From Hyaloperonospora brassicae (lineage: Eukaryota > Oomycota > Peronosporomycetes > Peronosporales > Peronosporaceae): a stretch of 64,000 nt of DNA. Made by a program: the position numbers and the translations under genes. Within the stretch, counting starts at the first letter, position 1, and the number at the start of each line of letters is the position of its first letter. A model generated the notes under the pieces. That model was not told the DNA's origin and did not search any database. It was given only the letters and a program-made list of their open reading frames with translations. Below are positions 21,311-34,499 of this stretch, piece by piece. The stretch is taken from assembly GCA_947650285.1 (NCBI GenBank), contig CANTFL010001406.1:1-64000 (forward strand). Direction: 5' to 3'.

Positions 21311-21939
21311 TGGTTAACGAAGTTTGCTCGTCAAACAGAAATAGTTCATATAGCTGAAAGTTGTAGATTCTACGCTACATTTAGTAGCACTTGTGGTCAT
21401 TTAACGCCTGATTCGTTAAGAGTGATCCTTTGTAAGATGGGAAATATCTATCTCTCTTCGTGAGCACCAGAGTGTCGCGCATGATTAATATACCACGGCT
21501 GTAGTCCAGGATCATATGGATCTTCTTTTGTCGCAAAGCTTGGACGTGCTTAATACACAACTTGAGGATTATTTGCAATACGAAGCGAATCTTGTAGGAA
21601 AATCCTATTTCCAAATGTCGTCGGCTATGCCGATTTGACTTGTATTTAAATCCGATAAAAAGACTAAGCATCGACCTGATAAATTAGACATCACACGCTA
21701 CTTGGGTAAGAGAGAGAAAATCGCATCCTCTGGAACCACGAAAAAAGATGGTATTCATACGTTGCGTATGATATTAATTGGATTACAGCGGGTCGCAATG
21801 GCGATCAACAAGGTCGATGATAGAGCGAGAGAGTGGGCATCTACGTGCAGCGCGTCCGTCGATGTAATTATCTGAATGGGTTGAATTGAAGCTACAACTA
21901 ACCCTAAAATTTGCTTCACCTAATCATGCATATCGCGTG

Positions 21940-22260
21940 TGATCTCGCTTTTAATCGATCAATCAGAGTAATAATAAGTTGTCGGACTATGTCCAAGCGT
22001 TGTGGACAATCATAGCTGCTATGCGGAGCGACCCCCTCCCAGCGTTAATACATGTGACGGTGTTTGTGGAAGGTCTTTGCCCTGGTCTACCCGACCTGAA
22101 GTATTTCGTGACCACCTTACTATCTTAGACAATGCTGCTGTCGACATATAACGATCTTTGGACATCAACCTTTAGTTTGCTAAGCTTTTTTGGAACGAAA
22201 ATAGCACAAGATCTACTTGAACAAGCTCTAAGAGCACCTCAGCGTTCGCTAAACCTGATA
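21940..22260 (+). pseudogene. F3 Gag fragment
   Basis: The reading SNNKLSDYVQALWTIIAAM followed by LPALIHVTVFVEGLCPGLP matches the retrotransposon Gag block of oomycete gypsy elements (LSDYVQxLRTLIAAM … VTxFMEGLRTG). Stops follow. Confidence 0.55.
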
Positions 22261-22639
22261 CTTTAAAATTTAGCAATGATGAAGGTGACAGTTATGGTAA
22301 AACCGGGCTTCAAATTGTTAAACATCGATGTGACATTCGAAATGGATATTCGTGCGAAATTCTTAAGCCCTAACGCCCAAAATGCCTTTTGGCTCAAGCA
22401 AGGCCAATATCATATGAGTGTAGTTACGTTAATGATTACGGAAAATCCCAAATTCTGAATTGATGCGGCTTGCTTAAGTGGGTGTAAAAAAAGGTTCTGT
22501 TTAAATCATGGAGTTAAATTAGATCTGGGCTCATTCCTTTGGATCTCTATACCTTGTAACACGGAAAATGTAAAAATGTTGAAATTGCTTCTTGAGACAG
22601 AAAGTGTAAACCGGTTCGATAATTATTGGACGTTTTTAT

Positions 22640-22770
22640 CGATTTAAAGGCATCGAGAAATTGTGCTTGTTGTCATTTCCTGGAAGGGAGTCAGCCGTAT
22701 GATAATTTGCTCAGAGCTTAAGGTAGAGAAACTGTTTTCGTTTGTCTGGCAACAGGACACGTGTCACAGG
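22640..22770 (+). pseudogene. F3 protease fragment
   Basis: FIDLKASRNCACCHFLEGSQ occupies the place of the retropepsin active site (normally [ILV]DCGASRNFxxxQSLxxS), with Gly changed to Lys. It is followed by TVFVCLATGHVSQDQ, matching the VxLATGxxV strand. Confidence 0.5.
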
Positions 22771-23939
22771 ACCAAATCTCGTTATAAAATCAAATGCAAA
22801 GTAGTTGTACTCAGTTTGTGTGGAACGCTGCTCAGTTTTTTTAAACTGGACACTAAATAATCTCATTTTAGAAATGACATCTCTATTAACTTAAGAATCA
22901 TAAATGGATTGGAGGTTTATGACATTAAGCGCAACACGCACGATTTCTAGCGTAGGTTTTGACATTCATATACCCACCCTTGGTAAAAAAAAGCGCTTTT
23001 GTCTCGAGCCAATACATGGATTAATTATGGTGCTTTATATTGAAATTTTAAAGTTACTTGACATCAAACATGTCAATAAACTTAGTCCCGAGCTAAAATC
23101 ATCTAAGAAAGATGACGCGTCATCATTTGCATTGAGAGATTCTCATGATGATAGTGGAAATTGCTGCAAGCATAAATAATCTAGGGCCAATACATTCCGA
23201 GAAGAGCTCGCAAAATATGCGTCGAGTAGCTCGTATCAATTTACTGAGTGAAGTGTTCGAGATAAGAAACCTATCACTAAATGTCGATCACAGCATCAGC
23301 TCTTGTATAGAGCACGGTATGATCAGCGATAAACCAAGGATCACTCTTGTACCGACCTCTATGAGGTGTAACGTTCCTACAATGAGACGCCAGCGAGGTT
23401 AGACAACAATTGTAAAAAACAAAGCATCTTTGACGATGCATTGTGATAACGGTTATAAAGCTCTATATAAACTTGTAAATGGAGTAAATAGTGACTTTGG
23501 TGGCAGTGTTAGCCTTGCTAATTTATCCTTAAAGGCTGGATTTGATCTATAACAAATTTCAGATGTTAAGTTTAGATAGGCCTAAAAGGTAGGCGATTTT
23601 TCAGATCTTTTTATAATTCGCTTCGACTCTAAGCTATCATCATCGTAACTCATGGATGGGTCGGTTCTTTAAGACACGAAGATGACAGTCGGTATCCGTA
23701 GTTCGTCCGATATATCTGAAGTTTTAATGTATCCCTTCTGTCCTTTGGTTATGAAATTTAAGGACGTGATGTGTTGTAATTTACCATCTGTCTTACCTGT
23801 CGATTGATGATCATAATATCAACCTTATTCCTGATACAGCGTTACACGGCAGTGGCACTTACTAGAGATTTTTTTGACATCATTAACGATTCATTTCATA
23901 CTAAGCTCGTGGCAATAATGAAATAGGACAGTAAGTCTT

Positions 23940-24440
23940 CTATTCTACGCTCAAATTTTGTGTCAAGAAGCCGAATGGTCTGCGGTGTTTATTCGCGCAT
24001 AAATATTATAAATGCACCCATCATTTCGACCTAGATATTTATTCCGCGAAAGGATGTACCTCAGAACGCCATGGTAGGATGTGCTAGATTCAGAGTACTC
24101 GATCAAGCCGATAATTATTACAAATTGCATGGTGAGCCTTAAATATCCCGCTAACGGCGGTAACCACTTCAAGCGATATGCTTTGTGACTGGCTTGTAAT
24201 TTCATAAGGGCGGTACAATTCCCCGGATACATCACATCGACTCGTGACGCGGTTGTTTAAACCTTATCGAAGCTATGCACAGGCGTACTTCGAGGACATT
24301 ATACCCATATTCGTGCATCAAATGTCGGTCCGACGTGGATAATTATATTGATCTTTTACGATCCGTGCTCGAGCGCATGCGCACGAAAAAGCCTTACGCG
24401 AACGCATTTTAAAGGCTTTGTGGCTTTAAATATATCTATT
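23940..24440 (+). pseudogene. F3 reverse transcriptase
   Basis: In shifting frames the DNA reads IPRKDVPQNAMVG, VLDQADNYYKL (the first-Asp block LDLxDGYYQ), SSDMLCDWLVIS, SHRLVTRLFKPYRSYAQ, AYFEDI…FVH and LLRSVLERMRTKKPYAN. This is the standard block order of gypsy reverse transcriptases. The active box YFDD has become YFED. It is not functional. Confidence 0.65.
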
Positions 24441-24769
24441 TTTCGAATTCTTCATTGGTAAACAAGGCTTATGTTCAAAATCAGCTAAAGGTTAAGCCGT
24501 ATTCTATCGGCTAGTTTTAGGACCAAAAAGGCTAACAAAAGTGTATCGGCCTCACCAACTTTCCACAAGTACAGTACAACACATGCAGACATGACTTGGC
24601 TATTATCTGACCATTTAAATCAGGTTGTGGAATGATGCTGGACTAGCACACAAAACGATGCTTATGTAGCTATTACAAAACCCTCCTTTAAATCCCAGTT
24701 TTGGCTCTTCTCGATCTTGCGCTGCTCTTCAGTGTCGTCTGTGACGCTTCATATTTTTTATTTGTTCAT

Positions 24770-25010
24770 TATTGCAAGATGAATCCGATAATCATGAGCG
24801 TGTTGTCGCGTATGAATAGCGGCACTTAAAAACGGCAGACATATGCCATCAAGATAATGGCTCAGTGTTGCTTGCAATAGATTATTTGATCTCGTCGAAT
24901 TCAGATTTTATTGTTTTAGCTTGAGGCCAACTATAAATCATACATATCATTGGCATTACAAACTGCGACACAGTCACCTTATCTGTTTCAGAAAATTGCT
25001 CGTAGGATTA
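24770..25010 (+). pseudogene. F3 RNase H fragment
   Basis: The reading LQDESDNHERVVAYE, stop, RHLKTAD corresponds to the gypsy RNase H block HERVVAYxSRQLKxAE. The catalytic Glu and second Asp blocks are not readable. Confidence 0.45.
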
Positions 25011-25369
25011 ACTTATTACCACTTACAACTTCGAGGTAGATAGAAGGCGGGATAGCAAAAACTACAATCCGATGCGTTATCGCACAGTCCTGTCTATGAG
25101 CTTACAAATATTACGTCTATGTCATCGTCCATTTTGGAATTCATTTGTACGGCCTATGCCCGTGACGTTCATTTGGTAGCTGTGTGCGTGCATTTAGGAG
25201 CTAGGGGTTCAACGTCTTCGATATATAATTGACAAAACGCTTGCGTGCACGACTGCATCGTTGTTCCATCGATCATATTCCATCGTGCTAATACACGGAT
25301 GTTATAATTCGCCTCGTATCGTTCATATAAACGCTAAAAGTTACATTATCGTATTTTTTACGAGGCGCG

Positions 25370-26420
25370 TAATATTGCGTTAAGTGGTCATCTCGGTCAA
25401 AAGAAAACATATAGCTCTGTGGGTCAACGTTGCTGCTGCCTTAAATTTTACATACAGATAGGCACGTTGTGCGTACGTTCAAAGAGCTTCAGCGGGCCAA
25501 ATGCCCGTCCCATACGGCTGCGCCGCTGATAAGTTTACCCTGTCCGTCTGGTTTTAAAAAATCATTAGTATGGACTTTGTGTTTAATTTACCTAATGATA
25601 TGTAATGCTACACTGGCGCTTTGTTGACCGTTAAAGAAAGATGGGTCACTTGGCGGCTGTGTTAGTAACCATTGAAGTAGAATGCATAATCTGTTCATTG
25701 ATCTAGTGTTCATTCAACACGCCTTTTCTTTAGCAATTATACCGGATAGCGAGTCTTTCTACAATAATTAGTTGTGCACATCCGTCTATAAGGTGCTGGG
25801 AACCCGTTTGACAATTTTACAACTAGAAAAATCCGCATTCCAATGGTTAAAAATAAACCACTGAATCGATTTATTGGTGATATTTTACGTAGTAATTGCG
25901 TTGATACTTTTTAACGATGTAGCACACTACTCCCTGTCGCTAATTTTGCGTTAAATAACGACGTCAATGCCTTGACTGCATAGACTTCGTTCTACGTGAA
26001 GGTCCTTAACCACCATACCGTTCTGTTGACGCTAACAAATTGTCGTTCAGGGATTGGTAGGGGAGAGATGGCCGACCAGGCTACTGATATCATCTCTATC
26101 GTTGCTAGAAAACATATGAGCGAGTTTTCCACAACGCGACCAATGTAGTACGACATGTGCGTGGCGCAATGGCTACAAGACAAAACAAAATGAACATATA
26201 AGCATACGTCAAGAGCAGGGGTTGCATCGAAAGGTATGATGTTGAACACCACATCATTACCTATTGCTTAAAATTGATCTACTAAGATATCGTCCGCTAT
26301 CATCAAGACGTAGTTGCTTACACGCTTTAATGAGCCGTACAAAAAAGTGCCCAAGGAGGACCTTGTTTACACGCTTAACATTCAGACCACGTTGCACTCA
26401 CACCCCGTGTTTATATGGCA
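25370..26420 (+). pseudogene. F3 integrase
   Basis: The zinc module reads NIALSGHLGQKKTYSSVGQ. The core reads SMDFVFNLPND (first Asp), FVDR*RKMGHLAAV, then LFIDLVFIQHAFSLAIIPDSESF, which replaces SDRDPRF and so alters the second acidic site. After VYKVLGTRLTI comes VANFALNNDVNALTA. The C-terminal GPY/F module is TRFNEPYKKV … VYTLNIQTTLHSHPVF near 26300-26420. All are interrupted by stops. Confidence 0.65.
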
Positions 26421-26814
26421 TAGAGGTCTCCAAATGTACTGTTGAGTTTAGCTTGGAAGTGCACGGATTGCCAGCGATAAATAATTCTAAAAGAGCTCTG
26501 ATTATGTGATACGAGCTGGGACGGTTGTCTCACGGTCTTGTACCCAAACTCAACAAGTCGCGAGCTCGTTGGTTGGAAGGACGACAAATGTTGTTTACAC
26601 CAGGATGGATACATAATCTGGTACGGATTTGAACAGTGGCCATGAATTTATACGAGATCGCGATCCTGGAATCATCTGCGTACAGGACGGGTGTGTACCG
26701 CGCCAAGGTTCAAGAGTCGGCTTGCTTGATGTGGGCCACATAGGTACAAAGGGACGATTTTTAAAGAAGGTTAAGCGAGGCCTCATTTATTTGTGTTTCA
26801 GATAGGCCTAGTGA

Positions 26815-27333
26815 TGTAAATAAATTTTGGGTTTGATTGGTTGACATCTAACAGAGTTCAATTTGCTTCTGAGTAACGTGTTGATTTCTCCTCCGGGTTG
26901 GATTTCTAGCCACCCGACTTCAGGAAATGAACAAGGACTCATAAAGCAAAACTTCAGCTGCGATTGGACGCAACGAACAAGTAAAGGCAACGAGTGCAAG
27001 ATCGCGGGACGGCTTAAGTGGTCATTAGGCACGCAGATCAAGCATCGCTGTTGGTCAAGGCGATCTGAACCAGATCAGCGAAACTCATATAGAGACCCAC
27101 CCACAACATACGCAATCATGTGAAGGTTTCCGCGCGATAGCCCAAATCACAAACACGGTCAAGTTCGGCATTAACTCGAGTCCGCCTCGATAATAGAAAC
27201 CCGCCCTACCAACAGGTACACAAGGTGAACAAAGTTTACAACAAGAAATTGGAGAAGCCCCTCCGCTGGTCGATCGTCCATGCGCCAGTGGTCATTATGA
27301 TCGACTTTTGAAACTAGACATCATGCTTTACCA
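26815..27333 (+). repeat. Partial 5' LTR of B1
   Basis: Bases about 27030-27310 are nearly identical to 43878-44155 (for example GACCCACCCACAACATACGC and AACAAGAAATTGGAGAAGCC). Bases 26815-27029 are clearly more diverged from the same LTR. The left part of the LTR is missing. Confidence 0.65.
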
Positions 27334-27549
27334 CAATAATGCGCGGACCGAATTGATTAAAAAGTATGGAATATACTGTTAGTAATTTTGAGAGGTTGTA
27401 AAGATCAATAACACGCCTAAGATAGAAGCACCAGCAAACGTGATATTGTCGCAGACGGGTAAAGATAGATGACAAATACGTCATCTTAGCTTATGAAAAC
27501 GCTTATATAAATTATATTATAAAGAGGAATATCGGTATCTATATTAACA

Positions 27550-29650
27550 AAAAAACTCTGATTCTCCTCCTGATATTGTTTTGAGGACCACGCGAATCTA
27601 TCCGCAAATCAAGATTTGCATGGAGAAAGCCCTGAAAGTTTGAAAAAAGATTTTAAGATCACACCTTCAGTGCCTAAGATATACTGCATAATGTACGAGT
27701 AAAGACGATAGCGGACGGATTATATCACTCCGATCTTATGACAACATTAGTCAATTGAACGGTCAATTAAATGGTAGATGAATTGAAGGTGAGAGCTATC
27801 AACCCATTAGCTGGCTCAGAAATGTCACTGAAAGATACTCCAAAAATTACTTGCTAGCGATTTAGTGCTTCGGATACAAACAACGAGAATATATTGACAA
27901 CCCAGGGCCCCATATTAACTTTAGTTGCTGCATTTAGTATACTAAAGGGGATCAACAAGATTACTCGACTGCTGCATGACGCATGATTTGTCGCATAAAC
28001 ATTGGACGGTAGGAAGTTACCAAAGTGCGATCTGGATCAAGTAATGCGAGTGCGTCAAACGTTGTATGATATGCTGGTTTCCTTAAGGACGAAGGCAACT
28101 TCGATGATTACGTATTATCGAAGACGGAAAAAGATTCGAGAGGATAGCAAACCGGATCCTCACAATATGCCTCAACCAAGTCAGAAGTAGGGTCGACACA
28201 CCCGATCAATAATTAGACTGCTAATATAGTCCTAATATCGGCATTATATCTGCGACCTCGCATGGAGAGGATAGAAATAAATCGCTCTCGACAGCCGTAC
28301 GCCCGAGAGAGGACGTAAGATCGAACGCGCTAGGACAAAAAGAGTTCTTTTTCGAGGCTGCCACGAAAACCTTTCAGCATAACGACGTGACCGATCCCTT
28401 CAGGCAATATATCCAAGCCATACAAATTATACGAGAAAGCAGAAGACATACATCCCTAATGTCAAGATGGAATTGGTCGGATCACATCATATCAGATAGA
28501 ATGCCTAATACCCGGAGGTTGAAATCCTAAGATCCTTCACCAGACGGTCTAAGATGGCCACTCGTAGCAGCTAATTACACGGCGTCATGTGATGACTCAG
28601 CGCTCCGCGGATTTCGATCTCTGCGATCGCGGATGTGAAGGAAGTTCATGGAAAAGACTGAAGTAAAGATCGGGTCAGGAGTTAAATCACCAAGGTCAGG
28701 TCCTCATTCCTACTATATCAATCCCCAGATTTGTTTAAGTGTTTCGCGTTTAAAAGCTCATTTCGAGTCCTGCGAAAAATTGATATATTGCCATCTTAGT
28801 CGATCTACTCGTTGCTTGTGAAACGACATGTCAGAAATATTCCTATGCAATATGGAGGAATGAGCATTTTGACAGGAAGACAGTTTTACCAGGCAAAAAA
28901 GCGATCATTAGAAACACCATTAGATTTCTGAACCGCTTCCATTTTGCGGCGATAAGTGCGAGAATTGCAAATTCGATATGGGGAGTCAGACGTACGTCGT
29001 GAACATGATAATACTAATCGGGGCGCCGGACAATCGCGATCCGACCAAAAAATTGCTACGACTGAGAGATGAATTTTCAATTGAGGTAACGATACGTTCT
29101 TACCCACGTATGGACAGTTGGCAAGTTCAAACCTCCGCAATAACAAATAAGTTTTGAACGGGACCTGCGCCGGATATACATGAGCACCGGCGAATCTAGC
29201 CCGTGCAATTGATGCTATTCGTGAGAAGATAGTAGGCAATGACTCGAATTCAGATCTTAGCAAATCGAAAAAAAAGTTCCCATGGAATGTGTTTGTGACC
29301 GCGATATCCCATAGAAAGAATAAATTATGATATCAGGACACAGATTTGGATGAGAACCGTCCCAATAGCAGTTCGGGTCGTGTCACGATGATTAAAGTTC
29401 GCACCCACTGCGGATCGAGGGAACATGACGATCGTTCATGTTAAAAGAGATTGACGTGCCAGAAGTTTGGATGCAAAGGATAAATATATGGCAATGCTTG
29501 CAAGTGTGTGCAGCGTGTGGAGAGATGCATGAAGGTGGTAAATGCCGAATGAAGGAATTCTACCATCTAATTTGCAAGTAATACGTGCCCAGCGAGCATT
29601 TTGGCATGTATCGGCCAAAGTCAAATCGATGTTAGACTAGGACTCTTGCT
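27550..29650 (+). pseudogene. B1 Gag remnant with zinc knuckle
   Basis: It aligns block by block with 32110-34230 in B2. Near 29495-29600 the reading CAACGEMHEGGKC, then EFYHLICK*YVPSEHFGMY matches the second zinc knuckle and tail of this oomycete Gag type (C-x2-C-x3-H-x4-C). A 62-codon open piece lies at 28002-28190. Stops are frequent. Confidence 0.55.
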
Positions 29651-30279
29651 ATGATGAAAGCTGGTAGTAGCCGGCGTTCTAGGCTTTGTATTTTTGCCTT
29701 TTTTTGAACGACAACAGAGACGTCAAGATTTTAACGATCGGATTTTTACGGTCTCGAATATAATTGATTTTTTACCGTCGTCTCTCCTATTTTAAACGTG
29801 TCAAAGGTGACGATTATACTCGATCGTCTGTGACAATGGAGCTCGATCTCGCCCCAATTCGCTCGCGCGTATATTGGAAGTAATATAATCCAAAATCGGT
29901 GGAGATAAGCAAGCAAAGCTGTAGGCAAGTGAAACAATTATTATACTTTATACTTTTCGGCTCCGCCGCAGCATTATCTTTCTTCGACACCAAGTTTGCT
30001 TGTTAGGTAGGATGTGTGAGTGATGAAAGTCGAACGCAATAGTATATTGGGATCGAGGAGAATGTCGATATGACTATGGGACTGATCAAGATAAAGGTCA
30101 CGTGAATTGTACAGCTAGTATGAAATTTCGACATATAGTTTGGAGGTCAAGCGGGGAAAGATGCTATTTTACGTATGTGTTTATAATTCCGGCAGGTAAT
30201 CATTTAAATTTATGCGACGGGACGTTATGAATACCGGATGAAGTTCCAATAAATTTATCAGGACGGAGACCACCATACC

Positions 30280-30470
30280 AAGTAAATTGACAATGATATA
30301 TTCAAACAATCGACTTATTGGTATCCCGGGAAGCAAGACGACAAAAATAAGGATAGGATTTTACCATTCGAGCTTCAAACTGGGGGTCAGCGGAGATTTG
30401 GCATGGGTGCCGACGAAGACGGCGTACCTGGCAAGGTCATGTTTTTTATTTTACAAATGTAGGTGCACGT
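30280..30470 (+). pseudogene. B1 protease-RT connector fragment
   Basis: The open stretch reads IPGSKTTKIRIG and then LAWVPTKTAYL. It matches the connector of family B polyproteins, which B2 carries as EWVPTETNAPIRI near 34990. Confidence 0.4.
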
Positions 30471-30790
30471 GATCTGGTGCTACATTATGTGACCTCGTTA
30501 ACCTTACCGATGCTGAGAACGTGATCACACAATCACTCTAATAAATTTTCGTTTGATAGCGGCGGTATAGGTAACGGCTAACTTTAGCATCCGAAGCTAA
30601 GCTAGAGCGAGAAGGTAAAGAGACCAAGGCGTCCACGGGACTATTGGTAAATCTTTTTACGTACATACAACCGACGTAAATTATCATCCGTTTAGATAAA
30701 TGAGGAGAGAAAGATAGAAAACCTACACCGATTGCATCGCGACCCGATATGGATCCTGGAGAAATAGAATGGCGACCGGGGCGAGGATGG

Positions 30791-31902
30791 TGTAGCGACC
30801 AATGACATTCGCGATACAGGTACAGATCGCGTTCCCGTTATATCTGAATTAGCAAACGGTTGGATTGCCAGTCCCACACCTGGTCGGATCAAGTTCATTA
30901 GACTGTTTGACAGAACCTGATATCAGATCAGAAAGGATGGGACTTGCGACATCAGCTTAAAATGTGACGGACGAAGGTCATAAGTAATAGAGTACTAATT
31001 AGTGTCAAGGGGGCGATCACGATGGCGATCAAGGAGGTGATTAATATCGTGATCGATGACTGGGTATGTGATCGCGATCAGGTTGGTGTGGACCACGATA
31101 AGCGATCGCGATCAGCGGAGCGTGTGCACACCATGTGATCCGCGATCAGCAAGGCCAACGCGATTGAAGAGGTGATCGATATCGTGATCGTTGATCGGCT
31201 ACGTGATCAAGATCAAGCTAGTGTGGGTGCCACTACACAATCTGCGACCAAAAAGGCGTTTGCGATCAGACAAGTATATCAGATGTGTACCACACAAGTA
31301 AAAGGGTACGATCTTCTGTAGAGAGCGACACGAGGCATGCGATGTCTTTGATATGGGTATAGGGTTAAGGTTGTTGGTTTTGATTGGTTGACATATAACA
31401 GAGTTCAAATTGATTCTGAGTAACGTATTGATTTTTCCTCCGGGTTTTAAAACTAGCCACTTGACGTGACAGAGTACGCTACATTTGCATCAGTATCGCA
31501 CCTGGATTGTTTGGCACAATACGCTAAGGCACCCTTACTCCCTACAACTGCAATTGTACGTAGAAAACCATTTGTGGTTGAGGATTTAAGATCGCGAGAC
31601 GGCTCAAGTGGTCAAAAGGCTCGCAAATTAAGGCCCAAATTTGGACAAGGCAATCTGTTATAGATCAGGGTTACATATATCGAGCACTCTACAAGTAGAC
31701 ACGTGATCCCGTAAACAATTTTACCAGATCACGTCAACAACGATCGTGGTGTGAAGGCTTCCACACTAAGATCGAATTTCGACCCCATCGCAACTACGGT
31801 CAAGTTTTTTTTGAAGAATTGGAGTATCCTCTCCATTTTTCGGTTGTCCAGGCGCCCTAGTGATGATATCGACTTGTAAAAATAGCGATAACCACTCCAC
31901 CA
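30791..31902 (+). repeat. 5' LTR of B2
   Basis: Bases 30791-31618 match 43050-43877 with about 11 differences counted by eye. After 31618 the similarity to the 3' LTR drops sharply. The stretch 31015-31316 has 16 GATC sites. Confidence 0.75.
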
Positions 31903-31905
31903 CAA

Positions 31906-31920
31906 TGGTGCGCGTGCTCG
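31906..31920 (+). promoter_or_regulatory. Candidate B2 primer-binding site
   Basis: TGGTGCGCGTGCTCG lies three bases after the estimated LTR end. B1 has TAATGCGCGGACCG at the same place (27337). The tRNA is not assigned. Confidence 0.4.
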
Positions 31921-32109
31921 AATCTTCTGGTGACTCAGGATTTCACCGTGAGTCTTAAGTAAGATTACATTAAACCTGAGATTGAAGCGTCATAGGCCAA
32001 GTAATCGCCATAGATGCGTGAGTCTGAAAGATATCCAGTTGTTAGAGTTATGGAAGGGGCTCTCAAGACAATAAAATAAAACGAGTTAAATCGATCACTT
32101 GATTTATAA

Positions 32110-34320
32110 GAATTTTCTCGACCTCCTCCTGAGGTCCCTTCGTGGACCACCGCGGATCGTGCTACAAAGCATGATGCACAGGTTGAAAACTCATCGGTTA
32201 GATCTGAGCAAGAGTTGCTCATGGTCATACCCGCGATGTAAAGAAAAGAGAAATCGAGGAGGTCGAGGGCGAATAAGACAACGATCAAACTCGATCCAGG
32301 CGATTAATAAAAACAAGATCCCTAAGCCACTTAAGAAGTTGGAGGACGAAGTAAAGATGAAAAGATGGCAACGTGAAGATTTGATCAAGGTGTACGAGCG
32401 AAAAATGATAACGAATTTACAATCCAGCGACTAAGTAATTTAAGTGCTATAGCATAAGCTGATCGAAGAGATTTAAGTCCAGTATCAACCTCGTCAAGTG
32501 CGTCGAACAACTTAAAGGGAATCTACGGGATCATGCATTTGTTTCATGAAGTTGGATTCGTGGAGGAGATATTCGATGTAAGGTAAGTGTTATAGTGCGA
32601 TCAAGATCAGGTCACCTACGCATGCCTATTGCTATTACGAGAAGCTGACCCCTCTTACAGGAAAATACAAGCCTGAAGATCAAGCGATTACCGCGATCTC
32701 AGACATGCTGAAAATATACGACACCGGATCGTCGCACTTTGCTTCAGCGAAATCCGAGATAGAGTCAGACGACTAGATCGGCATTCAGCAAATTTAGCTA
32801 AGCCCCAGTGTGTGCGATCGTCTGCTTGATCGTGCAAAATGAATCGAGACCGAGGCGCGATCGGCGGCTATGCTCGCCTCCGGCGATGATACATCGGCTA
32901 TCAAAGGACACCTGCTATCATATATCGATAAAGCTATGGAGCGATTCAAACAGAGACGACTGATTCAAGCCTATTAAGCGATCTATCCAGTTCGAGAGAA
33001 GAAGAAGATAGAGATCGAGAAACCTATTATCCGGAATTCAAGATGATATTTCTCGGATCGCATCAAGACCGATCGAATTTTGGTGATCCCGGAGAGCATA
33101 TCCCGTACGAATCGGAGCAGGAGGACTTGGGGCGTCCATTAATGGCGCCTGCGGAAGTTTCGTTAAATCAGAGACCGTCTCCCTAGATTATTTGTTTCTC
33201 TGTGATCGGCGAACTGAAAAAAATTAACGGCAGATATCGAGACGAAGATCGCGCTAGAAGCTGGATCAACAAGGACAAGTCGGCGTTTCTCATGAACCGG
33301 ATACCGGATCGAGAAAATTGCCTGGTGTTCGGTGATCAACATACAGGGTCGGCGCAAAATTGACTCAGTCATCTGGGTCGTGGTACTCGTCGCACGTATA
33401 AGTATGATCTGGAAGGCTTTATGGTGCAATATGAATAAATGATGTCTCTAATGCCAGGCAGTCTTACCACGCGCGCAAAACATCCGGAAGAAACATTTCT
33501 TAAGTATTTGCACCGATTGAATGGGGCAGCGATTTGAGTCAAGGTCGCTATTTGAAATGTTAGACACGCCACGCGGCATAAACATGTAGGACATTTTGTT
33601 TCAATACTAAATGATCGTAGTTTAGCATAACAGCTGAAACTACTACAATTAGCGGATGCCGAAGATATGGAAAAACGTTGCGTGCGTATCATCGGATGGA
33701 TACCCGGTACCCGAAGACATCAATGGAATCAAATAAGTTTCATCAACGATCAAAGGCTGAAGCCGATAATGTACCGCCAAAATCAAATCGAGCAGTGCGA
33801 GCGATCGGGGTGGAAAGCAAGAGCAGCGGTTTGGAGTCGGAGGTAAGTGGATCCGAAGATGATGCAGACCTGCGTAGGATTTGTGCGACTTACAGCCTTT
33901 AATCAAGTGAAGTCAAACCAAGATTATCGCACGTCACATGAGAAGTCTGATCGGATGGAGCTACGTGATCACGAATAAAACCCGCAATCTTGCACCCACA
34001 GTGTATCACATTAAAATAAATATCGGGACTGCTAGAAAAAGTGTACTTGCCAGAAGTGCGGCCGTAAATGGCATTCATAGGACAAAGTTTCTACGTGTGC
34101 CGCTTGTATTATTAGTGCATGAGAGTGGCAAGCGCTCTTTGTTAAAGTGCAACAATTTAGTTCGCAAGTGATATGTGCCCACCAAGCAGGCAGGAATGTT
34201 TATGTATGAGGCGGAGGAGATGTTCAACAAGGAAGCTCACCAGAATATAATCTGGTACGAGCCGAGCGTTCTAGGCTCTGCATATATGCATTCGCTGAGA
34301 GACAAGTGAAGGATCAAGAA
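32110..34320 (+). pseudogene. B2 Gag remnant
   Basis: It is broken into many frames. The diagnostic part is at 34045-34230: CQKCGRKWHS, then a CAAC…HESGK-type second knuckle, then YVPTKQAGMF. This is the tandem zinc-knuckle end of family B Gag. Upstream, blocks at 32100-32290 and 32590-32720 align with B1. Confidence 0.55.
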
Positions 34321-34499
34321 GCTAACGATCTGGCCGAGTCAATCTGCTCATATACGTAATGATTCAACTTGTGTCCCTGCGATTTCAAGTGTGAAAAGAA
34401 TTGATAAATTTGCTCGATCAGCTGTGAAGACGAAGATCAATCTCTTACCAGGAAATTCAAGTCAATATTTGAATATCATACCCCTAGAAAGTGGTTTAA

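Larger units (their letters stand above)
21480..26790 (+). mobile_element. Ty3/gypsy retrotransposon F3, heavily decayed, plus strand
   Basis: No long open frame survives, but gypsy polyprotein blocks can be read in correct order across 5 kb: Gag (about 21940-22260), protease (22640-22770), reverse transcriptase (23940-24440), RNase H (24770-25010), integrase zinc, core and C-terminal modules (25370-26420). Stops and frame changes occur every few dozen codons. LTRs were not identified. The left side abuts the truncated A2 LTR and the right side meets element B1. Confidence 0.7.
26815..30790 (+). mobile_element. Ty3/gypsy retrotransposon B1, truncated, plus strand
   Basis: It begins with the right part of a family B LTR (26815-27333) and continues with decayed gag and a short stretch of the protease/RT connector. 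It stops where the B2 LTR begins at 30791. No RT, RNase H or integrase of B1 was found to the right of B2, so B1 lost its 3' half or was joined to B2 by recombination. Confidence 0.6.

Noticed and set aside
26595..26786. Minus-strand 63-codon frame considered as a gene fragment
   Set aside because: The plus strand continues the F3 integrase tail into this interval and the minus frame has no recognisable block.
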